Notes under the pieces: model-generated
Databases searched by the model: none
The model's input: the letters and a program-made list of their open reading frames with translations, nothing else
What the model was told of the DNA's origin: nothing
Position numbers and translations under genes: made by a program
Part shown: piece by piece, positions 16,423-26,195 of the stretch
Position numbering within the stretch: position 1 is the first letter of the stretch
Layout of the letters: each line of letters opens with the position of its first letter
Assembly: GCF_029395455.1 (NCBI RefSeq)
Contig: NZ_CP113916.1
Span: 248,001-312,000 of the forward strand
Length of the DNA stretch: 64,000 bases
Origin: Lactobacillus sp. ESL0785
Lineage (GTDB): Bacteria > Bacillota > Bacilli > Lactobacillales > Lactobacillaceae
Direction: 5' to 3'

Positions 16423-17502
16423 CTATTCTTTGAGATTTATTACAGAAGCTCGTAATTTCAGTTTAGGATGATGAACAATAGAATGAATATGATTTTTTTG
16501 AATTAATTTTAATATTCCACGACCAGCTTCTTGTCCGACTGAAGTACGTTCATAGTTCATGGTTGTTAAACTAGGATTTAAGTAAGCGGCAGAATCAAAG
16601 TTATCAAAGCCTACTAAAGAAATATCTTTAGGAACTTTGATATTTGCTTTTTTTAACATGTCAAGTACTAATAAAGCAAGACTATCATTGTAGCAAGCAA
16701 TGGCAGTGGGTCGTTGATCATTATGTAAATAAAAGCTTATTTTTTTGCTGATAATGTTAAAGCGATCATGTGAACTATACATAATAATATTACTGTCCGC
16801 AAGGTCAGTCCCAATTTCTTGGTATGCACGTACAAAACCATTCATTCTGTGGACACCTTGAAGATCGTCAACCTGAAAAATACCTAAAATATGTTGATGA
16901 CCTAACTTTAGTAAATATTCAATTAATTTTTTCTCAGCAGCACAATCGTCGTTAACAATTGATGGAAAATTTAATTCTGGATACTCAGCATTAATAAACA
17001 ACAGTGGGATTTTGCTTTTAGCAATATATTGATAAATATCTAAATTGGGGCTAGGCTTAGCACTTTCACTGGGTTCAACAATTAAGCCAGCGACTTGAGA
17101 ATCAAGCATTTTAATGAGACTTTCACGTTCTTTTTTCGGTTGATTATGTGTGTTGGCCAAGAGAAGTGAATAATCTTGCTCGCTAATTTTGGAATCAATT
17201 TGAGAAATGATTTTAGGGAAAATGTAATCAGCAATATGGGTGCAAATTAAGCCAATGGTTTTACTTTCTGGATTAACTTGCCATTTCTTATTCCAGTCTT
17301 GGATAAACATCCCACTACCTTGAACTTTATAAATTAGATGTTCATCTTGCAAGGCAGTGAGTGCTTTACGTACAGCATAACGTGATTTGTTAAATTGCTG
17401 CATTAGTTCTGTTTCAGTTGGTAATTTTTGATTAACTTTAAAATTACCAAAAGTTATTTCTTTTTTGAGGCTCTCTTTGATTACTAAATAATCGCTTTTC
17501 AT
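16423..17502 (-). CDS. araR: Arabinose operon repressor AraR (GntR-LacI hybrid)
   Basis: Transcription repressor of 359 residues. The N-terminal winged helix is GntR type (LPTETELMQQFNKSRYAVRKALTALQDEHLIYKVQGSGMFI); the C-terminal domain is a LacI/periplasmic-binding fold (SKTIGLICTHIADYIFPKIIS ... LVGFDNFDSAAYLNPSLTTM). This domain combination is the hallmark of AraR, which releases DNA when it binds L-arabinose. It is transcribed divergently from araE-araB-araD-araA, its expected targets. RBS AGGAG lies upstream of the ATG. Two inverted repeats with ACTAT/ATAGT half sites lie between 30 and 75 bases upstream and may be its own operators. Confidence 0.93.
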   Translation of the reverse strand: MKSDYLVIKESLKKEITFGNFKVNQKLPTETELMQQFNKSRYAVRKALTALQDEHLIYKVQGSGMFIQDWNKKWQVNPESKTIGLICTHIADYIFPKIISQIDSKISEQDYSLLLANTHNQPKKERESLIKMLDSQVAGLIVEPSESAKPSPNLDIYQYIAKSKIPLLFINAEYPELNFPSIVNDDCAAEKKLIEYLLKLGHQHILGIFQVDDLQGVHRMNGFVRAYQEIGTDLADSNIIMYSSHDRFNIISKKISFYLHNDQRPTAIACYNDSLALLVLDMLKKANIKVPKDISLVGFDNFDSAAYLNPSLTTMNYERTSVGQEAGRGILKLIQKNHIHSIVHHPKLKLRASVINLKE

Positions 17503-17533
17503 TAAGTGATACTCCTAAATTTGTTTGAAATTA

Positions 17534-17574
17534 AATAGTAAACTATTAAAAACAAAATACTATCTTTAAATAGT
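17534..17574. promoter_or_regulatory. Two ATAGT/ACTAT inverted repeats upstream of araR
   Basis: AATAGTAAACTATT (17534-17547) is a perfect palindrome around a 2-base spacer; ACTAT-6-ATAGT (17559-17574) repeats the half sites in reversed order. They are candidate AraR operators for autoregulation. The remainder of the 316-base araR-araE gap is AT-rich with the araE promoter at its right end. Confidence 0.4.
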
Positions 17575-17716
17575 AATGTAGAAACGTTGATAATACAGGT
17601 AATTATATCACAAGTTATTTTAAATTATTTTATTTTTAGGTGTCAATAAAAAATAAATATTTTTATAAAAGCGGTTAAAGGATACACTATATAAGTATTT
17701 TATCAACTTTTATGCG

Positions 17717-17741
17717 CTTATATTTATTCGAATGAATTATA
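17717..17741. promoter_or_regulatory. Imperfect palindrome upstream of araE promoter
   Basis: TTATATTTATTC and GAATGAATTATAA form an imperfect inverted repeat centred on ATTCGAAT, ending 8 bases before the -35 element of the araE promoter. A possible AraR operator. Confidence 0.35.
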
Positions 17742-17748
17742 AAAGATA

Positions 17749-17789
17749 TTGCTATATAAGATAAATAGGCTATAATGAAAATGCTTACA
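17749..17789 (+). promoter_or_regulatory. araE-araBDA promoter with overlapping cre site
   Basis: TTGCTA (17749-17754), 16-base spacer, perfect TATAAT (17771-17776). The cre-like sequence TGAAAATGCTTACA (17776-17789) differs from the CcpA consensus TGWNANCGNTNWCA at one core position (T for C). It overlaps the last base of the -10 and the likely start site, which fits catabolite repression by CcpA. Confidence 0.6.
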
Positions 17790-17818
17790 GAAATGTATAA
17801 GATCGGAGGAGAATTTAA

Positions 17819-19210
17819 GTGGTAGCAAAGACAAAGAAAATACCAAGTAAATATATATATTTTTTTGGTTCTTTTGGTGGAATTTTATTCGGTTATGATA
17901 TTGGTGTTATGACAGGAGCGTTACCCTTTTTGCAAAAAGATTGGAGTTTAACAAATGCTTCAATTGTCGGGTGGATTACTTCAGCCGTAATGTTTGGTGC
18001 TATTTTTGGTGGTGCCGCTGCTGGACAACTTTCTGATAAATTTGGTAGAAGAAAAATGATCCTAGTTTCGGCAATTATTTTTGCGTTGTTTTCAATAATG
18101 TCAATGATTGCTCCGCATAATGGCTCGATTTATTTAATAATTATAAGAATTTTGCTTGGACTAGCCGTGGGTGCTGCATCAGCGTTAGTTCCAGCATATA
18201 TGTCAGAAATGGCCCCTGCAAATGCTCGAGGAAGTTTGTCTGGGTTAAATCAAACGATGATTACTTCTGGGATGTTGCTTTCTTACATTATGGATTTTTT
18301 GCTTAAAGGATTACCTGAACCTTGGAATTGGCGACTTATGCTAGGGCTAGCGGCAGTTCCAGCAATTATTCTTTTTTGCGGTGTTTTACGTTTACCAGAA
18401 TCACCACGTTTTTTAATTAAGAATGGTGAAGAAGCAGAGGCACGACAGGTTCTCTCATACATCAGAAAAGATGATAAAGAGATTGAAAGTGAAATTGAGG
18501 AAATCAAAGCTGCATCGGCAAAAGAAAATGCGGCATCGGAAAAGACTACTTGGGGATCTTTATTTAGTGGTAAATATCGTTATTTAGTTATTGCAGGTGT
18601 TGGCGTAGCAGCTTTTCAACAATTTCAAGGTGCTAATGCAATTTTTTACTATATTCCTTTAATTGTTGAAAAAGCTACTGGTAATGCTGCTAGTTCAGCA
18701 TTAATGTGGCCAATTATTCAAGGGATTATTTTAGTTGTTGGTTCACTCGTGTACATTGCAATTGCTGAAAAATTTAAACGTCGGTCCTTGTTAATGATTG
18801 GTGGCTTAATTATGGGATTATCATTTTTATTGCCATCGATCATTAATAGTATTAATCCACATTCTAATCCAATGATGATTGTTGTGTTCTTATGTATCTA
18901 TGTTGCGTTTTATTCGTTTACTTGGGCACCACTAACTTGGGTATTAGTTGGCGAAATTTTCCCACTGGCTATTCGTGGTCGTGCTTCAGGTCTTGCTTCA
19001 TCGCTTAACTGGATTGGTTCCTGGGCGGTAGGGCTGTTATTTCCAATGATGACAGCATCAATGTCACAAGAAATGGTTTTCGCAATTTTTGGAGTTATTT
19101 GTATTTTGGGTGTTTTATTCGTTCGTTTCTTTGTTCCAGAGACTAAAGGTCATACTTTAGAGGAAATTGAAGAAGAAGGAATGAATCATGGCTTAAAAGA
19201 AGCAAAGTAG
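17819..19210 (+). CDS. araE: L-arabinose:proton symporter AraE (MFS sugar porter)
   Basis: Twelve-helix major facilitator of the sugar porter family, 463 residues. Visible signatures are GGILFGYDIGVMTGALPF in TM1, GQLSDKFGRRKMI (loop 2-3 motif), PAYMSEMAPANARG, LPESPRFLIKNGE at the end of TM6, QQFQGANAIFYY in TM7, and VPETKGHTLEEIEEE at the C-terminus. GTG start with GGAGGAG RBS. Arabinose as substrate is inferred from the araR upstream and araBDA downstream. The araB gene follows after a 15-base gap, so transport and catabolism share a transcript. Confidence 0.88.
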   Translation: MVAKTKKIPSKYIYFFGSFGGILFGYDIGVMTGALPFLQKDWSLTNASIVGWITSAVMFGAIFGGAAAGQLSDKFGRRKMILVSAIIFALFSIMSMIAPHNGSIYLIIIRILLGLAVGAASALVPAYMSEMAPANARGSLSGLNQTMITSGMLLSYIMDFLLKGLPEPWNWRLMLGLAAVPAIILFCGVLRLPESPRFLIKNGEEAEARQVLSYIRKDDKEIESEIEEIKAASAKENAASEKTTWGSLFSGKYRYLVIAGVGVAAFQQFQGANAIFYYIPLIVEKATGNAASSALMWPIIQGIILVVGSLVYIAIAEKFKRRSLLMIGGLIMGLSFLLPSIINSINPHSNPMMIVVFLCIYVAFYSFTWAPLTWVLVGEIFPLAIRGRASGLASSLNWIGSWAVGLLFPMMTASMSQEMVFAIFGVICILGVLFVRFFVPETKGHTLEEIEEEGMNHGLKEAK

Positions 19211-19225
19211 TTGGGGGATGAAAAA

Positions 19226-20830
19226 ATGAATATTACTGATACAGCTGAATTAATTCAGTCAGGAAAAACTGCTTTAGGAATTGAATTTGGCTCAACACAA
19301 ATTAAGGCAGTACTAATCGACAATCAGTTTAAACCGATTGCGACAGGTACTTTTCAATGGGAAAACAGTTTAAAAGATGGTATCTGGACATATTCAGATA
19401 AAGAAATTTGGTCTGGTTTAAGAGCAAGTTACCAACAACTTGCGGCCAACGTTAGCAGTAAGTTTCATGTTAAGCTTGAAAAAATTGGTGCAATTGGAAT
19501 TAGTGCCATGATGCATGGCTATTTAGCATTTGATCATCATGATCATTTACTTGTACCATTTAGGACTTGGCGTAACACGATTACTGCTGATGCAGCCAAT
19601 GAGTTGACCCACTTATTTAATTTTAATATTCCGCTTAGATGGAGTATTGCACATTTATATCACGCAATTTTGCAAGGTGAAGAGCATGTTAAGGAGATAG
19701 CTTACATTACTACCTTAGCCGGTTATGTTCACTGGCAACTATCGGGTAAAAAGAATATTGGTGTTGGTGATGCTTCTGGTATGTTTCCTGTTGATAAAAC
19801 AGGAAGTTTCAATTCAAAAATGTTACAGCAGTTTAGCAATTTACCACTAGTTAAAAAATATCAGTGGAAAATTGAAGATATTTTGCCCAAGATTATGAAA
19901 GCCGGTCAGATTGCTGGTTATTTAACTGAGCGTGGTGCGAAATTGCTTGATCCGACTGGAACTTTGCAAGCAGGCAGTGTAATGGCCCCACCTGAAGGTG
20001 ATGCTGGCACGGGAATGATTAGTACCAATAGTGTTCGATTAAGAACTGGTAACATTTCGGTAGGAACTTCAGAATTTTCAATGGTGGTTTTAGATAAACC
20101 ATTAAAGAAAGTACACCGTGATATTGATATTGTGGCAACGCCAGATGGTTTACCGGTCGCAATGGTACACATTAATAATTGTTCATCAGATATTAATGCT
20201 TGGGCCAATATTTTTAAGGAATTTGCGGCTAGTTTAGGACAAAATCTAAATTCTAATGAGCTTTATAGTACTTTATTTTTAAATACTACTAAATCTGATC
20301 CTGATGCTGGTGGACTGGTTAATTACAGTTACTTTTCAGGTGAACCAGTAACTAATACTGACGAGGGTCGACCATTATTGGTTAGAATACCTAATAGTCA
20401 CTTTACTTTAGCGAACTTTATGTTGGCACAACTTTATTCAGCCTATGCACCATTAAAGATTGGGATGGATGTTTTGACAGATGAAGAAAATGTTAAAACT
20501 GACGTCATGATTGCTCAAGGTGGACTCTTTAAGACACCAGTAGTTGGGCAGCAAGTTTTATCTAATATTTTAAATATGCCAATTTCAGTGATGGTTAATG
20601 CTAGTGTAGGTGGTCCTTGGGGAATGGCAGTGCTGGCTAAATATAGTGAGATGCAGGCTGATGTACCACTTGCTGATTATTTAGATGATCAAGTCTTCCT
20701 TAATTCAGAAACAATGGCATTAAGTCCGGAACCTAAAGGCGTTGAGGGTGCACAGAAATATATTGATCGTTATAAGTTAGCGCTTGATCTTGAAAATCGT
20801 GCGGAGATATTGAAAGACGAGGAGAACTAA
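19226..20830 (+). CDS. araB: L-ribulokinase AraB (FGGY kinase)
   Basis: Phosphorylates L-ribulose to L-ribulose 5-phosphate. About 534 residues in the lactobacillar AraB branch of FGGY kinases: LGIEFGSTQIKAVLID (phosphate-1 loop), IGISAMMHGYLAFDHHDHLL, RTWRNTITADAANEL, ISVGTSEFSMVVL, and NASVGGPWGMAVLAKY near the C-terminus. The annotated start is ATG 19226; TTG 19211 directly after the araE stop is in frame but GGGGGATG serves the downstream ATG. The gene ends with a 1-base overlap into araD. Confidence 0.93.
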   Translation: MNITDTAELIQSGKTALGIEFGSTQIKAVLIDNQFKPIATGTFQWENSLKDGIWTYSDKEIWSGLRASYQQLAANVSSKFHVKLEKIGAIGISAMMHGYLAFDHHDHLLVPFRTWRNTITADAANELTHLFNFNIPLRWSIAHLYHAILQGEEHVKEIAYITTLAGYVHWQLSGKKNIGVGDASGMFPVDKTGSFNSKMLQQFSNLPLVKKYQWKIEDILPKIMKAGQIAGYLTERGAKLLDPTGTLQAGSVMAPPEGDAGTGMISTNSVRLRTGNISVGTSEFSMVVLDKPLKKVHRDIDIVATPDGLPVAMVHINNCSSDINAWANIFKEFAASLGQNLNSNELYSTLFLNTTKSDPDAGGLVNYSYFSGEPVTNTDEGRPLLVRIPNSHFTLANFMLAQLYSAYAPLKIGMDVLTDEENVKTDVMIAQGGLFKTPVVGQQVLSNILNMPISVMVNASVGGPWGMAVLAKYSEMQADVPLADYLDDQVFLNSETMALSPEPKGVEGAQKYIDRYKLALDLENRAEILKDEEN

Positions 20831-21564
20831 TGTTAGAAAAGTTAAAACAAACGGTTTATGAAGCTAATATGCAGCTGCCTAAACTTGATTTAGTAACTTT
20901 TACTTGGGGTAATGTTTCTGGAATTGATCGTGACAGCGGCTTGTTTGTTATTAAACCATCAGGTGTCGAATATGATCAAATGAAGCCTGAAGATATGGTA
21001 GTTGTTAACTTGAAAGGTGAAGTAGTAGAAGGCAAAATGAACCCTTCAAGTGATACACCAACACATACGATTTTATATAATGAATTTCCAAAAATTGGTG
21101 GAATTGTGCATACGCATTCACCGTGGGCAGTATCCTTTGCGGCGGCTAAAATGGATATTCCAGCTATGAATACAACACATGCTGATACTTTTTACAATGC
21201 GATTCCAGCAGCTGATGCATTAACTAAAGCTGAAATTGAAGAGGATTATGAAGGCAACACTGGTAAAGCTATTATCCGTACCTTTAAAGAACGTGGCTTA
21301 GATTATGAAGCAACGCCTGGTTCACTAGTTAGTCAACATGGCCCATTTTGTTGGGGGTCAACGCCAGCCCAAGCAGTTTACAATGCCAAGGTGTTAGAAG
21401 TAGTAGCTGAAGAGGATTACCACACATTGCAATTAACGCATGCTAATAGTGAGTTGCCGCAGTATTTATTAGATAAGCATTATTACCGTAAGCATGGTCA
21501 GAATGCCTATTATGGTCAAGACAATGCCCAATCAAAAACGCATGCGAAGCGGAATGGGAAGTGA
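20830..21564 (+). CDS. araD: L-ribulose-5-phosphate 4-epimerase AraD
   Basis: Class II aldolase-fold epimerase of 244 residues that converts L-ribulose 5-phosphate to D-xylulose 5-phosphate. It shows LVTFTWGNVSGIDRD, KPSGVEYDQMKPEDMVVV, the metal-binding HTHSPWAVSFA pair of histidines, and LVSQHGPFCWGSTPAQAV with the third histidine. Start ATG overlaps the araB stop (TAATG). The product enters the phosphoketolase or pentose phosphate route. It is a distant paralogue of the class II aldolase at 28.6 kb. Confidence 0.95.
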   Translation: MLEKLKQTVYEANMQLPKLDLVTFTWGNVSGIDRDSGLFVIKPSGVEYDQMKPEDMVVVNLKGEVVEGKMNPSSDTPTHTILYNEFPKIGGIVHTHSPWAVSFAAAKMDIPAMNTTHADTFYNAIPAADALTKAEIEEDYEGNTGKAIIRTFKERGLDYEATPGSLVSQHGPFCWGSTPAQAVYNAKVLEVVAEEDYHTLQLTHANSELPQYLLDKHYYRKHGQNAYYGQDNAQSKTHAKRNGK

Positions 21565-21640
21565 TAGCTGATAATTGAAAAGGGTATATAAAGATAAAGG
21601 TTTTAATTGGTTTATTTTATTTGATTGAGAGGTTTTAATT

Positions 21641-23062
21641 ATGTTAACAATTCCTAAATATGAATTTTGGTTTGCTGCAGGTAGCCAGCATCTTTATGGT
21701 GAAGAAGCATTGCGTGAAGTTGCAGAAGATACTAAGAAAATTGTAGCTGGTTTAAATGAAAAAGGTAATTTGCCATATAAAATTGTGTTCAAGCAAGTTT
21801 TGACAACTGCTGATGAAATTACTAAGTTTATGAAAGAGGCAAATTACAATGATAATGTGGCCGGTGTAATTACTTGGATGCATACTTTTTCTCCAGCTAA
21901 GAATTGGATTCGAGGTACGCAACTATTACAAAAGCCATTACTGCATTTTGCTACGCAATATTTGAATTATATTCCGTATGATACGATGGATTTTGATTAC
22001 ATGAATTTGAATCAAAGTGCTCATGGCGATCGCGAATATGGTTATATTAATGCACGGTTAAATAAGCATAACAAGGTAATTTACGGCCATTGGCAAGATC
22101 CAGAAGTATTAAAGCAAATTGCTGATTGGGAAGATGTAGCCGTTGCTTATGACGAGTCATTTAAGACTAAGATTTGTCGGTTTGGCGATAATATGCGTAA
22201 TGTTGCTGTAACTGAAGGTGACAAGATTCAGGCACAAATCCAATTAGGTTGGACCGTTGACTATTATGGTATTGGCGATCTAGTTGCTGAAATGAACAAG
22301 GTTAAAGAATCCGAAATTGATGATGAATATGCTGACTTGAAGTCAAAATATATCTTAGTTCAAGGTGATATGGCTAAGAAAGATTTTGAAGATACAGTTC
22401 GTTATCAGTTAAGACAATATATTGCAATGAAACGCTTCTTAGAGCGTGGTAATTATACTGCCTTTACGTCAAACTTTGAAGATTTGCATGGCATGAAACA
22501 ATTGCAAGGTTTATCAGCTCAATTAATGATGCGGGACGGTTATGGCTTTGCTGGTGAAGGTGACTGGAAGACCGCAGGATTATTGCGTATCTTTAAGATT
22601 ATGACCCATAATACAAAGACTGCCTTCATGGAAGACTATACTCTTGATTTACGTAAAGGTCATGAAGCAATTTTGGGATCACATATGCTTGAAGTTGATC
22701 CATCAATTGCTTCAGAAAAGCCACGGGTTGAAGTTCATCCACTTGATATTGGTGGTAAGGATGATCCTGCTCGTCTAGTATTTTCTGGCGGTGAGGGTGA
22801 TGCTGTCGATGTAACTTTAGCTGATTTCCGTCACAACTTTAAGCTCGTAACTTATCCAGTTGTCGGCCATAAGGCTGAGGAAACGCCGTATTTACCTGTT
22901 GCTAAACAAATGTGGACACCAAAGCTCGGTCTTAAAGCAGGTGCTACTAAGTGGATCCAAGCAGGTGGTGGTCACCATACGGTGATGTCATTTGCTGCTA
23001 ATGAGGATCAAGTTCATGATTTGGCAGCACTTTATGGTGTTGACTTATGTGATATTGAATAA
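21641..23062 (+). CDS. araA: L-arabinose isomerase AraA
   Basis: Isomerises L-arabinose to L-ribulose with Mn2+. 473 residues, the family length, with [16 protein letters not shown] at the N-terminus, [24 protein letters not shown], the metal ligands in [17 protein letters not shown] and MLEVDPSIA, and [12 protein letters not shown] near the end. There are 76 bases between araD and araA without a terminator, so it is likely on the operon transcript. A stem-loop follows the stop. Confidence 0.96.
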   Translation: MLTIPKYEFWFAAGSQHLYGEEALREVAEDTKKIVAGLNEKGNLPYKIVFKQVLTTADEITKFMKEANYNDNVAGVITWMHTFSPAKNWIRGTQLLQKPLLHFATQYLNYIPYDTMDFDYMNLNQSAHGDREYGYINARLNKHNKVIYGHWQDPEVLKQIADWEDVAVAYDESFKTKICRFGDNMRNVAVTEGDKIQAQIQLGWTVDYYGIGDLVAEMNKVKESEIDDEYADLKSKYILVQGDMAKKDFEDTVRYQLRQYIAMKRFLERGNYTAFTSNFEDLHGMKQLQGLSAQLMMRDGYGFAGEGDWKTAGLLRIFKIMTHNTKTAFMEDYTLDLRKGHEAILGSHMLEVDPSIASEKPRVEVHPLDIGGKDDPARLVFSGGEGDAVDVTLADFRHNFKLVTYPVVGHKAEETPYLPVAKQMWTPKLGLKAGATKWIQAGGGHHTVMSFAANEDQVHDLAALYGVDLCDIE

Positions 23063-23087
23063 AATGTCAATTTGATAATTTTGATTT

Positions 23088-23125
23088 AGGACTGATTTGC
23101 AGTAATACTGTTAAGTCAGTCCTTT
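23088..23125 (+). terminator. Terminator after araA
   Basis: AGGACTGA and TCAGTCCTTT form the stem around a 20-base loop; the T run is short. It may be leaky and allow readthrough into galM, which starts 19 bases later. Confidence 0.65.
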
Positions 23126-23143
23126 ATAATTTGAGGTGTAAAA

Positions 23144-24193
23144 ATGGAAAATAAAGTTGTTGGTTCAATTAAAGACTTTGATGAGTATCAGGGACATAAA
23201 ATTCAAAAACTTAGTTTAACTAATCAGAATGGTGTAACTCTGTCACTTTTAACACTTGGTGCAACAATTTATGAAATTAACATACCGAGTGAAACAGGAG
23301 TACAGAATATAGTTTTAAACTATTATCATAGTAAGGATTATCTTGCTAATCCTTACTACGTTTGTATGGCAATTGGCCGAACAGCTGGTAGAATTAAAAA
23401 TGGTAATATCATTCTTGCTGGTCAATCAATACAACTACCACAGAATGAAGGAAAAACTAATTTGCATGGTGGTACTAATGGCTTTAATAGTCAAATTTGG
23501 CAAGGAAAAATCATTCAAATTGCGGGCAATGATGTTATTGAAATGAGTCATCTTCAAGAAGGAGATGGTTATCCAGGTAAGATGCGAATTAAAATTTTGT
23601 ATTCTTTGTCAGCGGATGATGTTATTGAGATTAAATTTTGTGCCATTAGTACGGCTGATACACTGTTTAATCCTACACAACATATTTATTTTAATTTGGG
23701 CAAAAATGATACTGTCAAGGAACATTTGTTAAAAATAAATGCTAAGCAAATTCAAAAACTGGATAGTAATAAAATTCCATTAGCTGATAGAGTAACCGTT
23801 GCAGATACGCCCTTTGATTTTCGCCAACCAACCAGTTTAGATAAAGCTATTGCGGCAATGAATGATACAGCAGAAAAGGGTTTTGATGATATTTTTGCTG
23901 TTGAACCTGATAAAGATAACCTAGTTGCAGTATTATCTGATCCATTATCTAAAATTAGTGTTGCAATTGAATCTGCTAGAAATGGCTTGGTTGTTTTTAC
24001 AGCAAATTCATTTACGCAACAAAATATGAATTTTGTAAGAACTAATGGTATCGGTAAGCGATATGAGGGAATTGCTCTTGAACCACAGACACTGGCTCCA
24101 TCTAAGGGTGATGGGCTATTTTCAGCAATAAAATTAGCAAAAGGTGAAGAAAAAACATATACGATTAAATATCATTTGAATTATGAGAGATAG
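23144..24193 (+). CDS. galM: Aldose 1-epimerase (GalM/mutarotase family)
   Basis: Interconverts alpha and beta anomers of aldoses. 349 residues with IGRTAGRIKNGNI, GKTNLHGGTNGFNSQIW (catalytic His), PTQHIYFNLGKND (second His) and YEGIALEPQTLAPSKGDGL with the catalytic Glu. It lies directly behind araA with only a modest terminator between, so its likely job is to speed arabinose mutarotation for the isomerase; action on galactose or glucose is equally possible for the family. RBS GAGGTG precedes ATG. Confidence 0.9.
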   Translation: MENKVVGSIKDFDEYQGHKIQKLSLTNQNGVTLSLLTLGATIYEINIPSETGVQNIVLNYYHSKDYLANPYYVCMAIGRTAGRIKNGNIILAGQSIQLPQNEGKTNLHGGTNGFNSQIWQGKIIQIAGNDVIEMSHLQEGDGYPGKMRIKILYSLSADDVIEIKFCAISTADTLFNPTQHIYFNLGKNDTVKEHLLKINAKQIQKLDSNKIPLADRVTVADTPFDFRQPTSLDKAIAAMNDTAEKGFDDIFAVEPDKDNLVAVLSDPLSKISVAIESARNGLVVFTANSFTQQNMNFVRTNGIGKRYEGIALEPQTLAPSKGDGLFSAIKLAKGEEKTYTIKYHLNYER

Positions 24194-24239
24194 CTATTTG
24201 AAATACTTAGAGTAGATGAAATTGATTTTTAATAAAATT

Positions 24240-24281
24240 AAAGCACATTGATATTTGTTTAAAATATCAATGTGCTTTTTT
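24240..24281 (+). terminator. Terminator after galM (bidirectional)
   Basis: AAGCACATTGATATTT / AAATATCAATGTGCTT stem with T runs suitable for both strands; it lies between the convergent galM and pfkB-family genes. Confidence 0.88.
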
Positions 24282-24312
24282 GGTATGTAGTTTTTTGTAG
24301 TTAAAGATATTT

Positions 24313-25266
24313 TTAATCAGTAACTGGTATTAACTCAATTGACTTCATTATATCTATAACACGTTCTCGTTGAACAAAACCTGTTTTGGTTTCCATGGCA
24401 TTAGCAGTACCTGCTGCTATAGCCCAACGAATTGTAGATAAAAAATCTAACTTTTGATCTAAAGCATAAAGTAAACCACCAACTACAGAGTCTCCAGAAC
24501 CCTCGGTATTAACTACTTTTACTGGCTTGAATTTAACTTGATAAAATTGCTGTTGATGCTTTACAAGAGCACCTTTGTCTCCTAAAGAAACAATAATATT
24601 ATTAACTTTATTTAAAATTCCATGTGTGATTTCTTTTTTAAGTTTATGACAATCACGAGTTACTGTTGCTGCTAATAATTCAGCAGCTTCTTGTTCGTTA
24701 GGTTTAATAAAATCTGGTAAATTTTTACTTGTTAAAACGTCTGTTAATGCTTGACCAGATGTATCTAAAATAATTTTAATATTAGGATCTGTTTGCCTGA
24801 TTAAAGCGATAATCTTAGGATAAAAATTATTAATTTTGGTTGGAGGTAGACTACCATTTAAAGATATTGCTGAAACATGATTATTTTGTATTAGTGTCTT
24901 AATAGTTTTAAGTAAACTTTCAAATCGATCTAAATTTAAAAAATCACCGTGTTCATTAATTTCTGTTTTATTGTTATCGTCTTGAATTAATGTGTAACAA
25001 TTTCTGGTATTTCCATTTGTTTTAATAAAATTTGCTATGTATTGATCATTATGTGCTTGTTCTAAAATGTATTGTCCATTGTAACCTGCTAAAAAACCAG
25101 TTGCTGTTGTTTTTGCTCCTAAATTTGCCGCTACACGTGCGGCATTAATTCCTTTGCCACCGACCATCTTTTTAATTAGCTGTACTCTGTTAAGAGAACC
25201 TACTTTTAATTCTTTAAGTTGGTATAACCGATCTACTGAAGGGTTAACTGTAATTGTAATATCCAT
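24313..25266 (-). CDS. PfkB-family sugar-phosphate kinase (FruK/LacC type)
   Basis: Ribokinase-fold kinase of 317 residues. N-terminal ITVNPSVDRLY, the substrate-binding GGKGINAARVAANLGA motif and C-terminal NTEGSGDSVVGGLLYAL with the catalytic aspartate place it with 1-phosphofructokinases and tagatose-6-phosphate kinases (LacC). It would add a second phosphate to a ketose phosphate. It is the second gene of a minus-strand pair with a DeoR regulator, facing a Gat-type PTS operon. This suggests that the PTS product, or an isomer of it, is its substrate. I cannot separate fructose 1-phosphate from tagatose phosphates by sequence. Confidence 0.82.
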   Translation of the reverse strand: MDITITVNPSVDRLYQLKELKVGSLNRVQLIKKMVGGKGINAARVAANLGAKTTATGFLAGYNGQYILEQAHNDQYIANFIKTNGNTRNCYTLIQDDNNKTEINEHGDFLNLDRFESLLKTIKTLIQNNHVSAISLNGSLPPTKINNFYPKIIALIRQTDPNIKIILDTSGQALTDVLTSKNLPDFIKPNEQEAAELLAATVTRDCHKLKKEITHGILNKVNNIIVSLGDKGALVKHQQQFYQVKFKPVKVVNTEGSGDSVVGGLLYALDQKLDFLSTIRWAIAAGTANAMETKTGFVQRERVIDIMKSIELIPVTD

Positions 25267-25286
25267 TGTTATTGCCTGTTTTCTAA

Positions 25287-26030
25287 TTAATAAATCATTT
25301 TAATATATCGTGAGTAATTGGTGATATCTTCCTTTGTAACTTCAGGGTCTGTTACAAGACAGTCAAATTTATCTAATCTTTGAAAAGTAATAATATCTGA
25401 ATGATTTAGTTTACTATGATCAGCTATAATAAATGATTTTTCAGAATGTTCAATTGCAATGTTTTGAATATTGCCTTCTGGAATAGTACTGGTTGTTACA
25501 CGATTATCACTGATTCCGTTAGTTGAACATAAAGCATAATCTAAATTTAAACCTTTAAATATATTTTCAGCTTTAACACCTAAAAATTCCTCAGTATTTC
25601 GGTGTAATTCACCACCTGTTAGCAATAAGCGACAATCATTTTTATTTATTTCGTTAAATGCTGGCAAACTATTGGTCACAAAAGTAAGGTTCTTACGAAC
25701 CAATAAAGGAACAGCCATTAATAAAGTTGTACCTGCTCCTAAAAAGATCGTTGAATTATTGTCAATTTGATTGGCTAGTAATTTGGCGATTTCTTTTTTT
25801 TCAGTAATATTTTTCTTTAATTTTTCATTTGTTGTAGATTCCGGTTGATTATTACTTTGCGCACCACCATAAATTCTGGTTATCTTACCTTGTTCTTCCA
25901 ATTTTTTTAAATCTCGTCTGATAGTCATTGAAGAAACTTGTAAATTTTTTGCAATATCAACTGTTGTCATGAAACCGGTCTTGTTTAGAAGATCATTGAT
26001 TTCTGTTAATCTTTTTTCTTGTAGACTCAA
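25287..26030 (-). CDS. DeoR-family transcriptional regulator
   Basis: Repressor of 247 residues with N-terminal HTH (RLTEINDLLNKTGFMTTVDIAKNLQVSSMTIRRDLKKLEEQGKITRIYGGAQ) and a C-terminal DeoR sensor domain related to ribose-5-phosphate isomerase (STIFLGAGTTLL, LTGGELHR, DYALCSTNGIS, IIADHSKLNHSD). These proteins usually sense sugar phosphates and repress adjacent PTS or sugar genes. TTG is the likely start with AAGAAGTG upstream. It is divergent from the Gat-type PTS operon and 20 bases upstream of the PfkB kinase gene, so it probably controls both directions. Confidence 0.9.
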   Translation of the reverse strand: MSLQEKRLTEINDLLNKTGFMTTVDIAKNLQVSSMTIRRDLKKLEEQGKITRIYGGAQSNNQPESTTNEKLKKNITEKKEIAKLLANQIDNNSTIFLGAGTTLLMAVPLLVRKNLTFVTNSLPAFNEINKNDCRLLLTGGELHRNTEEFLGVKAENIFKGLNLDYALCSTNGISDNRVTTSTIPEGNIQNIAIEHSEKSFIIADHSKLNHSDIITFQRLDKFDCLVTDPEVTKEDITNYSRYIKMIY

Positions 26031-26131
26031 AAAATCACTTCTTTTTTATAGAATTCCTTGTTGCACGATAAGTATATCAAACATTTTTAAACAATAAAAG
26101 TTATTTTGTGTTTATCTTTGTTAAAATTAGG

Positions 26132-26173
26132 TTGACATTGTTTGAGTTTAAGATTATATTGAAAACGTATACA
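26132..26173 (+). promoter_or_regulatory. Strong promoter and cre site of the Gat-type PTS operon
   Basis: TTGACA (26132-26137), 17-base spacer, TATATT (26155-26160). The sequence TTGAAAACGTATACA (26159-26173) matches the CcpA consensus WTGNAANCGNWNNCA at every fixed position. It overlaps the end of the -10 and the transcription start, a position for strong catabolite repression. Confidence 0.75.
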
Positions 26174-26195
26174 AATAAAGAAGGGAGGTTTCGCA

